Shown: one piece after another, positions 55,671-64,000 of the stretch
How positions within the stretch are numbered: position 1 is the stretch's first letter
How the letters are laid out: the number at the start of each line of letters is the position of its first letter
NCBI RefSeq assembly: GCF_010731895.1
Contig: NZ_AP022596.1
Coordinates: forward strand, 124,001-188,000
From: Mycolicibacterium helvum
GTDB taxonomy: Bacteria; Actinomycetota; Actinomycetes; Mycobacteriales; Mycobacteriaceae
Direction of reading: 5' to 3'
Length of the DNA stretch: 64,000 bases
Notes under the pieces: model-generated
Told to the model about the DNA's origin: nothing
Database searches by the model: none
The model's input: only the letters and a program-made list of their open reading frames with translations
Translations under genes and position numbers: made by a program

Positions 55671-56426
55671 TCAGTCGCGCGTGCTGTCGAGCGGAACACC
55701 AGCTTCGGCAAGCGCTTTGAGCATCAGATCGGCGACGCCTTGATGTGCTTCGAAATTCCAGTGGATGCCGTCGGGATTGCCGCGGCCGGCCATGACCTCT
55801 TCACCCACCGCAGCTTTCAAGTCGACCACCGGAATGTCGTGCTGGGCCGCCCATTCGTTGATCGCGGCGACCGTACCGGGCCGGCCGCGATGGGACATGC
55901 CGTAGGTGGGCGCGATGTGCACCGAGGGAATCGAGGCAATCATCGGGATGCCAGGCCGGTTGAAATCCAACGCACCACGAGTCATTTCGAGGTATTCCAC
56001 CGTCAGGTGAGGTGGTAGTGCCGGACGTGCGATCGGCGACAGCTTCGGCTGCGCCCACCCATATCCGTCCCGGACCCAGCGGCGCAGCCACGAGGGGCGT
56101 ACGTAGCGGATGAGTTCGCGCAGCGCGGTCGGCAGCGGCGAGGGCAGCGAATCCATGCCACTGGTCGCGAAGATCACCGCACCGGCCCGCGGTAACGCGG
56201 CCCATGCGCGCGGATCCTGAGTGGCCGCCCACCACACGTCACGGCTGGTCCACCCGATCCGGCCGATCAACTCGACGTCCCAACCCAGTTGGCGGGCAAC
56301 AATGTTGGGCCAGATTCGCGGATCGTCGGAGGGCAGGCCACCTTGCGGGCCGTAATAGGATAGGGAATCGCAGAAGATCAGCAGAGTCCGGGGGTCCGGG
56401 GGTGGATCCAGTTGCTCAGAGGACAT
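55671..56426 (-). CDS. octT: Diglucosylglycerate octanoyltransferase (SGNH fold)
   Basis: It encodes 251 residues from ATG 56426 ([13 protein letters not shown]). It is an SGNH/GDSL-like protein with the nucleophile block FCDSLSYYG in place of GDSL, and a C-terminal D-x-x-H in NPDGIHWN. In mycobacteria, OctT transfers octanoate to diglucosylglycerate, an early step of methylglucose lipopolysaccharide synthesis. It is next to gpgP, which makes glucosylglycerate, with an 11-bp overlap. The assignment is by synteny and fold. Confidence 0.85.
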   Translation of the reverse strand: MSSEQLDPPPDPRTLLIFCDSLSYYGPQGGLPSDDPRIWPNIVARQLGWDVELIGRIGWTSRDVWWAATQDPRAWAALPRAGAVIFATSGMDSLPSPLPTALRELIRYVRPSWLRRWVRDGYGWAQPKLSPIARPALPPHLTVEYLEMTRGALDFNRPGIPMIASIPSVHIAPTYGMSHRGRPGTVAAINEWAAQHDIPVVDLKAAVGEEVMAGRGNPDGIHWNFEAHQGVADLMLKALAEAGVPLDSTRD

Positions 56427-57084
56427 CGTTAGCCACCTGAGCCGAGGCGTTCCACACATCGAGGCGCCAGCGAATGGCCTTGAACGGCGCATCGTCGGCA
56501 CTGTGCCCGGATAGTTGTGCCCAGCTGGCATTGCCCATCCCGCCCAGCACGGGCCAGCTTTCGACCGGCAATCCGAGAAGTGCCGCGCACAGCGCCGCGA
56601 TCAACCCACCATGAGCCACCAGTACCAGCGGCCGGTCAGGATCATCTCGACCCCACTCCGGTTCTCCGGCAACCAAATCGGCAACCAGCGGCACGCTGCG
56701 ATCCGCGACGTCGATGCGGCTTTCACCGCCGTGCGGGGCCCAGGTGGCGTCATCGCGCCAGGCCTGGCGGGCTCCTGGTGCGGTGTCGTCCACCTGGTGA
56801 TGGGTGAGCCCCTGCCAGTCGCCGAGGTGGGTCTCTCGAAGCCGGGTGTCGACCTGCACCCGCAGCCCGGTGCGGTCGGCCAGCGCCACCGCGGTGTCGT
56901 AGGCGCGCCGCAAGTCCGAGGACACGATCAGCAGCGGCTGGCGTTTGGCCAGCACCTCAGCGGCGGCGACGGCCTGCGCCCGGCCCAGATCAGTCAGTTC
57001 GGTATCGAGCTGACCCTGCATACGGCTACCGGCGTTGTACTCGGTCTGGCCGTGCCGCAGCATGACCAGCCGGCGCACCGTCAC
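56416..57084 (-). CDS. gpgP: Glucosyl-3-phosphoglycerate phosphatase
   Basis: It encodes 222 residues from a GTG overlapping the rsfS stop. It is a histidine phosphatase (phosphoglycerate-mutase-like) with the catalytic RHG in [20 protein letters not shown], an Arg in [13 protein letters not shown], a Glu in [10 protein letters not shown], and a second His in [11 protein letters not shown]. In mycobacteria, GpgP dephosphorylates glucosyl-3-phosphoglycerate to glucosylglycerate, the base of methylglucose lipopolysaccharides. The rsfS-gpgP-octT order is the conserved one. Confidence 0.9.
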   Translation of the reverse strand: MTVRRLVMLRHGQTEYNAGSRMQGQLDTELTDLGRAQAVAAAEVLAKRQPLLIVSSDLRRAYDTAVALADRTGLRVQVDTRLRETHLGDWQGLTHHQVDDTAPGARQAWRDDATWAPHGGESRIDVADRSVPLVADLVAGEPEWGRDDPDRPLVLVAHGGLIAALCAALLGLPVESWPVLGGMGNASWAQLSGHSADDAPFKAIRWRLDVWNASAQVANDVL

Positions 57085-57548
57085 GGCGTGTCCCCTGATG
57101 TCGCCGGCCCAGCGGCTCCGGCCTCTGATGTCGCCGGCCCAGCGGCTCCGGCCTCTGATGTCGCCGGCCCAGCGGCTCCGGCCTCGACGTCATCGAGGTC
57201 GACAGACAAGAACGGGCAGTCCCGCCACAACCGGTCCAGGGCGTAGAAGTTGCGCTCCTCCTGGTGCTGGATATGCACCACGATGTCGACGAAATCGAGC
57301 AGCACCCACCGGCCTTCCCGGGTGCCCTCGCGGCGCGCAGGCTTGTACCCGGCCAGCCGCATCTTCTCCTCGACCTCATCGACGATCGCGTTCACCTGAC
57401 GCTCATTGGCCGCCGATGCGATCACGAAGCAGTCGGTGATCACCAGCTGGCCAGACACGTCGATGACAACGATGTCCTGCGCGAGCTTGGCCGCGGCGGC
57501 TCTGGCCGCCACAGTGGCCATCTGAACGGCTTCGTCGGTCGCGGTCAC
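57081..57548 (-). CDS. rsfS: Ribosomal silencing factor RsfS with C-terminal repeat tail
   Basis: It encodes 155 residues. The first 120 are a complete RsfS/Iojap domain ([40 protein letters not shown]), which binds ribosomal protein L14 and blocks subunit joining. The remainder is three copies of a 10-residue unit [10 protein letters not shown] encoded by a 30-bp tandem repeat, which is not part of the fold. Its TGA overlaps the gpgP GTG, and its start overlaps the nadD stop by 4 bp. Confidence 0.95.
   Translation of the reverse strand: MTATDEAVQMATVAARAAAAKLAQDIVVIDVSGQLVITDCFVIASAANERQVNAIVDEVEEKMRLAGYKPARREGTREGRWVLLDFVDIVVHIQHQEERNFYALDRLWRDCPFLSVDLDDVEAGAAGPATSEAGAAGPATSEAGAAGPATSGDTP
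57095..57184. repeat. Three perfect 30-bp tandem repeats inside rsfS
   Basis: Three identical 30-bp copies (57095-57124, 57125-57154, 57155-57184) encode [10 protein letters not shown] in the RsfS tail on the minus strand. The unit is a multiple of three, so copy-number change keeps the frame. Perfect identity suggests recent expansion or a variable-number locus. Confidence 0.95.
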
Positions 57549-58210
57549 GTTGGAGTCTCCTCGAATGTCGTAACGGCGGGCCGGCTCGGTTGGCCGACTC
57601 CGCTGTAGAGGCCGCGCTTGGACACGTACTGCACGACGCCGTCGGGTACCAGGTACCAGATCGGTCGGTTGCCGGCAGCACGCACGCGACAGTCGGTGGA
57701 CGAGATCGCCAGGGCAGGCACCTCGACCAGGCTCAGCGCTTCCTCGGGCAGCTGATCGAACGCCGCGACGATGTGCTTGGCGTTGAGTTCGTAACCGGGC
57801 CGGCTGACGCCGACGAACTTGGCGAGTGCGAACAGCTCCTCCCAGTTCTGCCAGGACAGGATCGACGCCAGCGCATCGGCACCGGTGATGAAGTACAGGT
57901 CTGCATCGGGATTGAGCGCGCGCAGGTCCCGCAGGGTGTCATTGGTGTAGGTGGGCCCGCCGCGGTCGATGTCGACGCGGCTGACCGAGAAGCGCGGGTT
58001 GGAGGCGGTCGCGATGACCGTCATCAGGTAGCGATCCTCGGGCGGGGTCACCTCCCGAGACTTCTGCCACGGCTGGCCGGTGGGCACGAACACCACCTCG
58101 TCGAGATCGAAGAGGGCGGCGACTTCGCTGGCTGCGACCAGGTGGCCGTTGTGGATGGGATCGAACGTCCCACCCATCACGCCGAGCCTGCGCCGAGCCG
58201 AGGAAACCAC
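57545..58210 (-). CDS. nadD: Nicotinate-nucleotide adenylyltransferase
   Basis: It encodes 221 residues from a GTG. The nucleotidyltransferase motif is [20 protein letters not shown] with the H-x-x-H, and the C-terminal [20 protein letters not shown] carries the ISSTxxR motif. NadD adenylates nicotinate mononucleotide in NAD synthesis. It is the first gene of the nadD-rsfS-gpgP-octT-degV run, with 4- to 11-bp overlaps between most of the genes. Confidence 0.95.
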   Translation of the reverse strand: MVSSARRRLGVMGGTFDPIHNGHLVAASEVAALFDLDEVVFVPTGQPWQKSREVTPPEDRYLMTVIATASNPRFSVSRVDIDRGGPTYTNDTLRDLRALNPDADLYFITGADALASILSWQNWEELFALAKFVGVSRPGYELNAKHIVAAFDQLPEEALSLVEVPALAISSTDCRVRAAGNRPIWYLVPDGVVQYVSKRGLYSGVGQPSRPAVTTFEETPT

Positions 58211-58258
58211 GATTGACCAGCTTACGGGAGGCTGTGGGACGGTTCGCGACGCTCACGA

Positions 58259-58283
58259 GCCAGCACCCCAACTGTGTGCTGGC
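58259..58283. repeat. Inverted repeat (GCCAGCAC/GTGCTGGC) in nadD divergent region
   Basis: A perfect 8-bp inverted repeat with a 9-bp loop lies 49 bp before the nadD start and 75 bp before the PE-PPE gene. No T-run follows, so it is more likely an operator or leader stem than a terminator. Confidence 0.45.
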
Positions 58284-58357
58284 AAATATCTGCCCAGGGA
58301 ATCGTCGCAATTCAGGTAGCATTTCGCCCTGAGTCGAGTTATCCGATCTAGGGGTCA

Positions 58358-59533
58358 ATGATGATGAAGTTCGGTAGCCGACGTCTGACACTGCCTGTGA
58401 CGAGTGTGGCCGCTGTGGCCGCTGCAGTGGCGATGGGCCTGACCCCGACCGTGGCGTCGGCCCCGGTGCTCACCGCGGCGACCGTGGATTACCTTCGCGG
58501 CACGAACATCGGCTGGACGCCGACCGACCAGGAGTACCGCGACTTCATCTCGCGGGTGCTGGATGGCACCGACACGCCCGCCAACCCGCCCACCTCGAGT
58601 GGCTACGTCGACTACAACGCCGGATTCTGGCCGGTGTCGAACAACTACATCTTCGATCTGACGTGGAACGACTCCGTCGCGCAGGGCGTGCAGCGCCTCG
58701 AAGCCAAGAACCCCGAGGGCGATGTCGTCTTCGGGAACTCACAGGGCGCGGTCGTGCTGTCGCAGTACAAAGCTGCGCATCCCGAAGGAACCGGTAATAC
58801 GTTCGTCCTCGTCGAGAACCCGAGCCGACCCAACGGCGGGGTGATGGAACGGTTTGCGGGGCTGCACATTCCGATCCTCAATATCAGCTTCACCGGTGCC
58901 ACGCCCGACAACGGCGATACGACGGTCGACGTGGCCCGCCAGTACGACGGTTGGGCAGACTTCCCGACGTACCCGTTGAATCTGTTGGCCACGGCCAATG
59001 CCATCGCCGGCATGATCCTTGTGCACGGGCAGACGCAGACCGAGCTCACCGCCGCCGACATCGAAGCCGCCAAGGCCGGCGGCAACGCGTACTACCAAGT
59101 GCATGGCGATACAACGTATTACCTCATCCGCACCCCACTGGTACCGCTGCTAATGCCACTCAAGGGCATCGTGCCCGACCCGATTCTTGGCGCCATCGAT
59201 CCGGTCCTGCGGACGTTCATCGAGATGGGTTACGACCGCACCGATTACAGCAAGCCGACCAAGGCCCAGCTGTTCCCGCCGATCAGCCTTCCCAGCCTCC
59301 CCTCGGCCGCCGCCGCGCAAAAGACCGTCACCCCGGCAGCGGCGGCCAGTACCGCAACGACCACCACGCTCACCACGAAAGCGCCTGAGGCCGCGGCGAG
59401 TACACCCAAAGCCAGCACCCCGAAAGCCAACGCATCACAGGCCGGTGCATCGAAAAAGACCACTAACGCCAGCAACGACGGCCACAAGAAGAGCACCGGC
59501 GGCAGCGCAAGACCGTCGAAGGCTAGCGACTAG
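58358..59533 (+). CDS. Secreted PE-PPE-domain hydrolase-like protein
   Basis: It encodes 391 residues with a signal peptide (LPVTSVAAVAAAVAMGLTPT, cleaved near residue 35). The central domain is the PE-PPE serine-hydrolase-like fold, with GNSQG nucleophile elbow in VVFGNSQGAVVLSQY. No PE or PPE helical domain is attached. The C-terminal 100 residues are a low-complexity Ala/Thr/Ser/Lys tail, probably a cell-wall-spanning linker. It may be an esterase acting on cell-envelope lipids; substrate is unknown. It has its own divergent promoter from nadD. Confidence 0.87.
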   Translation: MMMKFGSRRLTLPVTSVAAVAAAVAMGLTPTVASAPVLTAATVDYLRGTNIGWTPTDQEYRDFISRVLDGTDTPANPPTSSGYVDYNAGFWPVSNNYIFDLTWNDSVAQGVQRLEAKNPEGDVVFGNSQGAVVLSQYKAAHPEGTGNTFVLVENPSRPNGGVMERFAGLHIPILNISFTGATPDNGDTTVDVARQYDGWADFPTYPLNLLATANAIAGMILVHGQTQTELTAADIEAAKAGGNAYYQVHGDTTYYLIRTPLVPLLMPLKGIVPDPILGAIDPVLRTFIEMGYDRTDYSKPTKAQLFPPISLPSLPSAAAAQKTVTPAAAASTATTTTLTTKAPEAAASTPKASTPKANASQAGASKKTTNASNDGHKKSTGGSARPSKASD

Positions 59534-60099
59534 GACAACTGAGCGATCAGCAGCTCGACCCGCTCGGCGGCGTGGCTCGCACGCAACCGGCCATTGCGAG
59601 TGAGACCGACCAGTCCGTGTAGTGCCGACCAGAGCACCTCGGCGAACGTGTCGGCGTCGGGCAGCTCGCCAAGGTCGGCAACTGCGTTGCGTAGCTCGTT
59701 GAACCCCGCTTCGAGTTCGGGCGGTGTGTCCTCGGCGGCGAAGTGCAGCGTGGTGGGCCGGGTGAACATCACGTCGTACAGGGCCGGGTTTTCGCCAGCA
59801 AAGCCGATGTAGGCGTGCGCAAGTTGCCGTAGCGCGTCGGCGGCCGTCGCGGCGCCGCTGCGCGCGGCGTTCAGTGCCTCGGCGAGTTCACGGAATCCGT
59901 CGATGGCGACAGCGTGCGCGAGCTGCTCCATGTTGGCGAAGTGCGCATAGAGAACCGGTTGGCTGTATTCGATCTCGGCGGACAGCCGCCGAGTGGTGAC
60001 GGCATCCCACCCTTCGGACTCGGCCAGCCCGCGCGCCGTCGTGATGATCAGCTGGCGTCGCGCAGCACGCTCGCGCGCGCGCCGGTCCCCGGTAGGCAT
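59530..60099 (-). CDS. TetR-family repressor
   Basis: It encodes 189 residues from ATG 60099; the open frame upstream runs through operator DNA. The N-terminal helix-turn-helix is RRQLIITTARGLAESEGWDA, TTRRLSAEIEYSQPVLYAHF. The C-terminal ligand-binding part is of the TetR/WHG-like type. It is divergent from a deazaflavin-type reductase gene 191 bp away, and the region between has several inverted repeats, so it most likely represses both. Its stop overlaps the stop of the PE-PPE gene by 4 bp. Confidence 0.9.
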   Translation of the reverse strand: MPTGDRRARERAARRQLIITTARGLAESEGWDAVTTRRLSAEIEYSQPVLYAHFANMEQLAHAVAIDGFRELAEALNAARSGAATAADALRQLAHAYIGFAGENPALYDVMFTRPTTLHFAAEDTPPELEAGFNELRNAVADLGELPDADTFAEVLWSALHGLVGLTRNGRLRASHAAERVELLIAQLS

Positions 60100-60105
60100 A
60101 CCCGA

Positions 60106-60172
60106 TTCTAGCACTGCTAGAACACCTAGCAATGCCATTGACACGCCCGGACGGCATTGCTAGCGTTGCTAG
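60106..60172. promoter_or_regulatory. Operator array for the adjacent TetR regulator
   Basis: Four related elements cluster between the TetR gene and the deazaflavin-type reductase: TTCTAGCACTGCTAGAA (60106-60122, perfect 8-bp arms), CTAGCAATGCC (60126-60136) paired with GGCATTGCTAG (60153-60163), and CTAGCGTTGCTAG (60160-60172). The shared core is TAGCAnTGCTA. Repeated palindromes next to a TetR start strongly suggest autoregulation and control of the divergent gene. Confidence 0.7.
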
Positions 60173-60289
60173 GACATCCAGCGACGCATCTTCGAGGAGT
60201 TCCGACGGCGACGGGCGAATGCCCGCACCGGGGGCGATCGGTCTCGTCGCGGCAACTCACGTTGATCGTCTGAAAGGACAGCTGAAGTC

Positions 60290-60658
60290 ATGACAAAGCA
60301 ACCGAAAACCCTTGGCCGACTGGTGATGCGCGCCGCGCCCCTGCTCAATGCACCGGTGGCCGCAATCGCTACCTCCCCACGCTTTGGTGGGTTGGTGAAT
60401 CGCAACATCGCGATACTGCGCTACACCGGGCGGCGTTCTGGACGCACGTTCAGCATCCCCGTGGCCTACCGCCGTACCGGTGGCACGATCACCATCAACG
60501 CCAACCTGCCGCAGACCAAGACCTGGTGGCGCAACTTCCTCGGCGCCGGCGGTCCAGTCACGCTGCAGTTCGACGGCACCGAGCGCACCGGGCATGCGGT
60601 GGCCGCGCAGGATCACAAGGGGCGGGTCACCGTCACCGTAGGACTAGACGGGCAGTAA
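60290..60658 (+). CDS. Deazaflavin (F420)-type nitroreductase-family protein
   Basis: It encodes 122 residues. The pattern is that of the DDN/DUF385 split-barrel family: VNRNIAILRYTGRRSGRTFS, then IPVAYRRTGGTITINANLPQ, KTWWRNFLGAGGPVTL. Members use F420H2 or bind related flavins; many are quinone reductases or of unknown activity. It diverges from the TetR regulator and is likely repressed by it. Its last 15 bp overlap the convergent VWA gene. Confidence 0.85.
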   Translation: MTKQPKTLGRLVMRAAPLLNAPVAAIATSPRFGGLVNRNIAILRYTGRRSGRTFSIPVAYRRTGGTITINANLPQTKTWWRNFLGAGGPVTLQFDGTERTGHAVAAQDHKGRVTVTVGLDGQ

Positions 60659-62089
60659 CTGGTCGATCACCGCGGCAAGCTGCTTGGCCGAACGGCATTC
60701 GTGCATGGTGATGACGTCCTCATAGCGCGGCACCGCCGAGTCACCGCTGCCCCACAGGTGCCGCGGCTCCGGGTTGAGCCAGTGTGCGTGCCGGCTGGCA
60801 CTGACCATATGAGCCAGGATGTCGACGGCGGGGTTGCGGTAGTTGGTGCGCGCGTCGCCGAGCACCAGCAGCGAGCTGCGTGGTGACAGCACGTTGTGGA
60901 AGTTCTCGGTGAACGACACGAACGCATTGCCGTAGTCGGAGTGCCCGTCGCGGGTGTAGACCCCCGCTTCCCGGGTGATGCGCTGGACGGCGACCGCGAG
61001 GTCGGCATCCGGTCCGAACAGGTGGGTCACCTCGTCGGTGGTGTCGATGAAGGCGAAGACCCGGACCCGGGAGAACTGCTGGCGCAGGGCGTGCACGAGC
61101 AGCAGGGTGAAGTGGCTGAAGCCGGCCACTGAGCCCGAAACATCGCACAGCACAACGAGTTCCGGCCGCGCCGGCCGCGGCTTACGCAGCACGACGTCGA
61201 TCGGCACTCCCCCGGTCGACATCGACTTCCGCAGGGTCTTACGCAGGTCGATGGCACCGGAGCGGGCGCGACGGCGGCGAGCCGCCAGCCGGGTGGCCAG
61301 CATCCGGGCCAGCGGACCGACGACCTTGCGCATCTGGCGCAGCTGATCGCCAGAGGCCCGCAGGAATTCGACGTTCTCGGCCAACTGTGGGATGCCGTAC
61401 ATCTGGACGTGGTCGCGGCCGAGCTGTTCGGCGGTACGCCGTTTGGTCTCGCTTTCCACCATCCGCCGCAACTGCGCAATCTTCTGCGCGGCAAGCGCTT
61501 TGGCGATCTGCTCCTGAGTGGGGCTCGGGTCGTCGTCGTGCGGCGCCAGCAGGCCGGCCAGCAGCCGGCCTTCCAGTTCGTCCAAGCCCATCGCCTTGAG
61601 CGCCTGATACGACGAGTACGAGGGGCCGCGACTGGACGTGTAGCGGCCGTAGGCCTCGACGATCTGCGCGATCATCGCGACCAGCCGATCGTCCATGTCG
61701 CCGATGTCGGGGTTGTCGGCCAGCAGGTCCAGCAGCATCTGCCGCATCGCTTCGATATCCTCGGGCGGCAAGCCGTCCTGGGTGTCCTCGTCGGCATCCT
61801 CGTCGACCAGGACGGTGCGGCCACCCAACGCCGGCGGCCACCACAGGTCGAACAGCGCGTCATAGGTCTCCCGGTGGTCGGCGCGGCGCAGCACCGCACA
61901 CGCCAGACCTTCGCGGAGGGACTCGCGGTTACCCAGGCCCAGCACGGTCATCACCCGGCCGGCGTCAACCGTCTCCGACGGCCCCACCGAAATCCCTTGA
62001 GCACGTAGCGCTTCGACGAAGCCCACCAGGTGGCCGGGCAAGCCGTGCGGGGCTAGCGGTTGTGGGGGGCGCACCCTGCGGACGGCCAT
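60644..62089 (-). CDS. VWA-domain protein (CoxE-like)
   Basis: It encodes 481 residues. The C-terminal von Willebrand A domain has the MIDAS motif in VVLCDVSGSVAGFSH and later conserved Asp/Thr positions (AFIDTTDEVTHLF, DGHSDYGNAF). The N-terminal part is a helical extension that includes a DDDPSPTQEQIAKALAAQK segment. VWA proteins of this type work with a MoxR AAA+ ATPase, encoded 4 bp upstream, in chaperone-like insertion or assembly. It corresponds to Rv2425c. Confidence 0.9.
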   Translation of the reverse strand: MAVRRVRPPQPLAPHGLPGHLVGFVEALRAQGISVGPSETVDAGRVMTVLGLGNRESLREGLACAVLRRADHRETYDALFDLWWPPALGGRTVLVDEDADEDTQDGLPPEDIEAMRQMLLDLLADNPDIGDMDDRLVAMIAQIVEAYGRYTSSRGPSYSSYQALKAMGLDELEGRLLAGLLAPHDDDPSPTQEQIAKALAAQKIAQLRRMVESETKRRTAEQLGRDHVQMYGIPQLAENVEFLRASGDQLRQMRKVVGPLARMLATRLAARRRRARSGAIDLRKTLRKSMSTGGVPIDVVLRKPRPARPELVVLCDVSGSVAGFSHFTLLLVHALRQQFSRVRVFAFIDTTDEVTHLFGPDADLAVAVQRITREAGVYTRDGHSDYGNAFVSFTENFHNVLSPRSSLLVLGDARTNYRNPAVDILAHMVSASRHAHWLNPEPRHLWGSGDSAVPRYEDVITMHECRSAKQLAAVIDQLLPV

Positions 62090-62093
62090 CGGC

Positions 62094-62972
62094 TTAGTTC
62101 AGCCGCAGTTCGCCAGCGGCCCGCTGCTGGTCGGACTGGTGCTTGAGCACCACCCCAAGCGTCGCGGCGATGGTGGCGTCGTCGATGGTGTCGAGCCCCA
62201 GCGCCAAAATCGTGCGGCCCCAGTCGATGGTCTCGGCGACCGACGGCAGTTTCTTGAGCTGCATACCGCGCAGCACGCCGATGATGCGGACCAGTTCGGC
62301 GGCCAGCGACTCGGGCAGCTCGGGCACCCGGGACAACAGGATGCGCCGCTCGAGGTCCGCGTCGGGGAAGTCGATGTGCAGGAACAGGCAGCGGCGCTTG
62401 AGCGCCTCGGACAGCTCCCGGGTGGCGTTAGAGGTCAGCACCACGAACGGGGTGCGCGATGCGGTGATCGTGCCCAATTCCGGGACGGTGACCGCGAAGT
62501 CGCTCAGCACCTCCAGCAGCAGGCCCTCGATCTCGATATCGGCCTTGTCGGTTTCGTCGATCAGCAGCACGGTGGGTTCGGTGCGCCGGATGGCCGTCAG
62601 TAGCGGCCGGGACAGCAGGAACTCCTCGCTGAAGATGTCGGACTTGGCCGCGTCCCAGTCGTCGGACCCGGACTGCATCCGCAGGATCTGCTTGGCGTGG
62701 TTCCACTCGTAGAGCGCACGGGCCTCGTCGACACCCTCGTAGCACTGCAGGCGCACCAGGCCCGATCCGGTGGTCTGGGCGACCGCACGGGCCAGTTCGG
62801 TCTTGCCGACACCGGCCGGCCCCTCGACCAGCAGCGGCTTGCCCAACCGATCGGCGAGGAACACCGCTGTGGCGGTGGCGGTGTCGGGCAGATAGCCGGT
62901 CTCGGCCAGCCGCTTGGCGACATCGTCGATGTCGGTGAATAGCGGTGCCGGGCGTGCGGGGGTTTCGGTCAT
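62094..62972 (-). CDS. MoxR-family AAA+ ATPase
   Basis: It encodes 292 residues. Walker A is EGPAGVGKTELARAVAQTTG, Walker B is TVLLIDETDKADIEIEGLLL, sensor 1 is FVVLTSNATRELSEALKRRC, and a later arginine finger is likely in FLHIDFPDADLERRI. MoxR ATPases work with VWA proteins on assembly or activation of protein complexes. The VWA gene follows directly. It corresponds to Rv2426c, with proA 18 bp upstream on the same strand. Confidence 0.92.
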   Translation of the reverse strand: MTETPARPAPLFTDIDDVAKRLAETGYLPDTATATAVFLADRLGKPLLVEGPAGVGKTELARAVAQTTGSGLVRLQCYEGVDEARALYEWNHAKQILRMQSGSDDWDAAKSDIFSEEFLLSRPLLTAIRRTEPTVLLIDETDKADIEIEGLLLEVLSDFAVTVPELGTITASRTPFVVLTSNATRELSEALKRRCLFLHIDFPDADLERRILLSRVPELPESLAAELVRIIGVLRGMQLKKLPSVAETIDWGRTILALGLDTIDDATIAATLGVVLKHQSDQQRAAGELRLN

Positions 62973-62990
62973 GGTTCTCCTGTCGTCGCC

Positions 62991-64000
62991 TCAGGCAGGG
63001 CGGGTGTGGCCGTCTCCCCAGACGATCCATTTGGTTGACGTCAACTCGGGCAGACCCATCGGGCCGCGTGCGTGCAGCTTCTGGGTGGAGATGCCGATCT
63101 CGGCTCCGAAGCCGAACTGCTCGCCGTCGGTGAACGCCGTCGAGGCGTTGACCATCACCGCGGCTGCGTCGACACGTTCGGTAAAGCGCTGTGCCGCAGC
63201 AAGGTTGGTGGTGACAATGGCCTCGGTATGACCGGTGCCGTAGGTGTTGATGTGCTCGATGGCGGCGTCGAGCCCGTCGACGGTGGCCACCGCGATGTCC
63301 ATCGACAAGAACTCCGCTCGCAGTTCGTCGTCGGTCGGGTTGTCGTGGACGGTGACCCCAGCCTGTTGCAGCGCGGCAACCAATCGCGGCAGGGCCGTGC
63401 TGGCGACGGCTGCGTCCACCAGCAGTGTCTCTGCGGCGTTGCAGACACTGGGCCGCCGCGTCTTGGCGTTGAGGACGATCCGCTCGGCGACGTCGAGGTC
63501 GGCGGCGGAGTGGACGTAGACGTGACAGTTCCCCACGCCGGTTTCGATGGTGGGCACCGTGGCGTCGCGCACGACGGCATCGATCAATCCGGCACCACCG
63601 CGCGGGATCACCACGTCGACCAGACCGCGGGCCTGGATGAGGTGGGTGACGCTGGAGCGGTCGGCGCTGGGCAGCAGTTGCACCGCGTCCTCGGGCAGAC
63701 CCTCGGCGGCCAGTGCGCCGCGCAGTGCGGCGACCAGCGCGGCGTTGGAGTGCGCGGCCGAGGAGCTACCGCGCAGCAGCACGGCGTTGCCGGATTTGAG
63801 GGTGAGGCCGAACGCGTCGACCGTCACGTTGGGCCGGCCTTCGTAGACGATTCCGATCACGCCGAGGGGGACACGCTGCTGACGCAGTTGCAGCCCGTTG
63901 GGCAGCGTGCGGCCGCGTAGGACTTCACCGATCGGGTCGGGCAGTCCGGCGACCTGACGCAGACCGGCGGCGATGCCATCGATCCGCTGCGGGTTGAGCG
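62991..64000 (-). CDS. proA: Gamma-glutamyl phosphate reductase, 5' end cut by window
   Basis: The minus-strand frame is open from the stop at 62991 to the right edge; 336 residues are visible and the N terminus is missing. ALDH-fold proA features are [40 protein letters not shown], the catalytic Cys in [13 protein letters not shown], and the end [20 protein letters not shown]. It makes glutamate semialdehyde in proline synthesis. proA heads the MoxR-VWA run, as in the conserved mycobacterial order. Confidence 0.97.
   Translation of the reverse strand, partial: LNPQRIDGIAAGLRQVAGLPDPIGEVLRGRTLPNGLQLRQQRVPLGVIGIVYEGRPNVTVDAFGLTLKSGNAVLLRGSSSAAHSNAALVAALRGALAAEGLPEDAVQLLPSADRSSVTHLIQARGLVDVVIPRGGAGLIDAVVRDATVPTIETGVGNCHVYVHSAADLDVAERIVLNAKTRRPSVCNAAETLLVDAAVASTALPRLVAALQQAGVTVHDNPTDDELRAEFLSMDIAVATVDGLDAAIEHINTYGTGHTEAIVTTNLAAAQRFTERVDAAAVMVNASTAFTDGEQFGFGAEIGISTQKLHARGPMGLPELTSTKWIVWGDGHTRPA

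Noticed and set aside
1..64000. CRISPR array, tRNA, rRNA or insertion sequence
   Set aside because: Looked for spaced direct repeats, tRNA-like ends and transposase motifs by eye; none was convincing. The 13E12-family gene is not a transposase.

Overview
The window is chromosomal DNA of a mycobacterium, most likely a fast-growing environmental Mycolicibacterium-type species. The evidence is high GC throughout, frequent GTG starts, a DUF222/HNH (13E12-family) gene, PknH-C-type lipoproteins, mycothiol-dependent formaldehyde dehydrogenase, methylglucose-lipopolysaccharide genes (octT, gpgP), and a backbone whose order follows M. tuberculosis Rv2403c-Rv2427c: lipoprotein, lepA, PemK-like, CBS, RNase Z, transglutaminase/alpha-E/ATP-grasp, rpsT, holA, comEC, comEA, degV, octT, gpgP, rsfS, nadD, VWA/MoxR, proA. 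No rRNA, tRNA, insertion sequence or CRISPR array was seen.

Layout. 1-13.1 kb is accessory: two SfnB/DszC-like flavin dehydrogenases, a LysR regulator, a 2OG-Fe(II) oxygenase, a short ANTAR protein, DUF1684, a 13E12 gene, a GNAT protein, an APC permease and two NtaA/SnaA-type FMN monooxygenases. It looks like scavenging of sulfur- or nitrogen-containing organics. 13.2-17.3 kb is core (two PknH-C-like lipoproteins, lepA, PemK-like gene). 17.3-22.8 kb is a second sulfur block: an SsuD-like monooxygenase diverging from a MetNIQ-type ABC transporter plus another FMN monooxygenase. 22.8-25.2 kb holds a CBS protein, an aldo/keto reductase and an RNase Z-like protein.

25.1-44.0 kb is a catabolic island between the RNase Z-like and transglutaminase core genes. 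Its left part is an AraC regulator with a three-component P450 system (P450, [2Fe-2S] ferredoxin, ferredoxin reductase) of unknown substrate. Its right part is a coherent methoxyphenol pathway. A GcoA/GcoB-type P450 O-demethylase would give catechol and formaldehyde. Formaldehyde would go to S-(hydroxymethyl)mycothiol dehydrogenase. Catechol would be opened by an extradiol dioxygenase and processed by semialdehyde dehydrogenase, 4-oxalocrotonate tautomerase, decarboxylase, dienoate hydratase, aldolase and acylating acetaldehyde dehydrogenase to pyruvate and acetyl-CoA. An SDR without the usual catalytic Tyr/Lys, a second longer tautomerase and a secreted lipase are embedded in it, with IclR and AraC regulators at the right end. 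A PepSY membrane protein follows.

45.7-64.0 kb is mostly conserved backbone. Small insertions are a DapB-like reductase with a YceI protein, a PE-PPE-domain secreted protein, and a TetR/deazaflavin-reductase pair with an array of TAGCAnTGCTA-type operators. Notable non-coding signals are a perfect TGTGA-N6-TCACA CRP-type site at 23193-23208, a GTGA-N6-TCAC core in the divergent promoter of the catechol pathway, and a triple 30-bp repeat inside rsfS.
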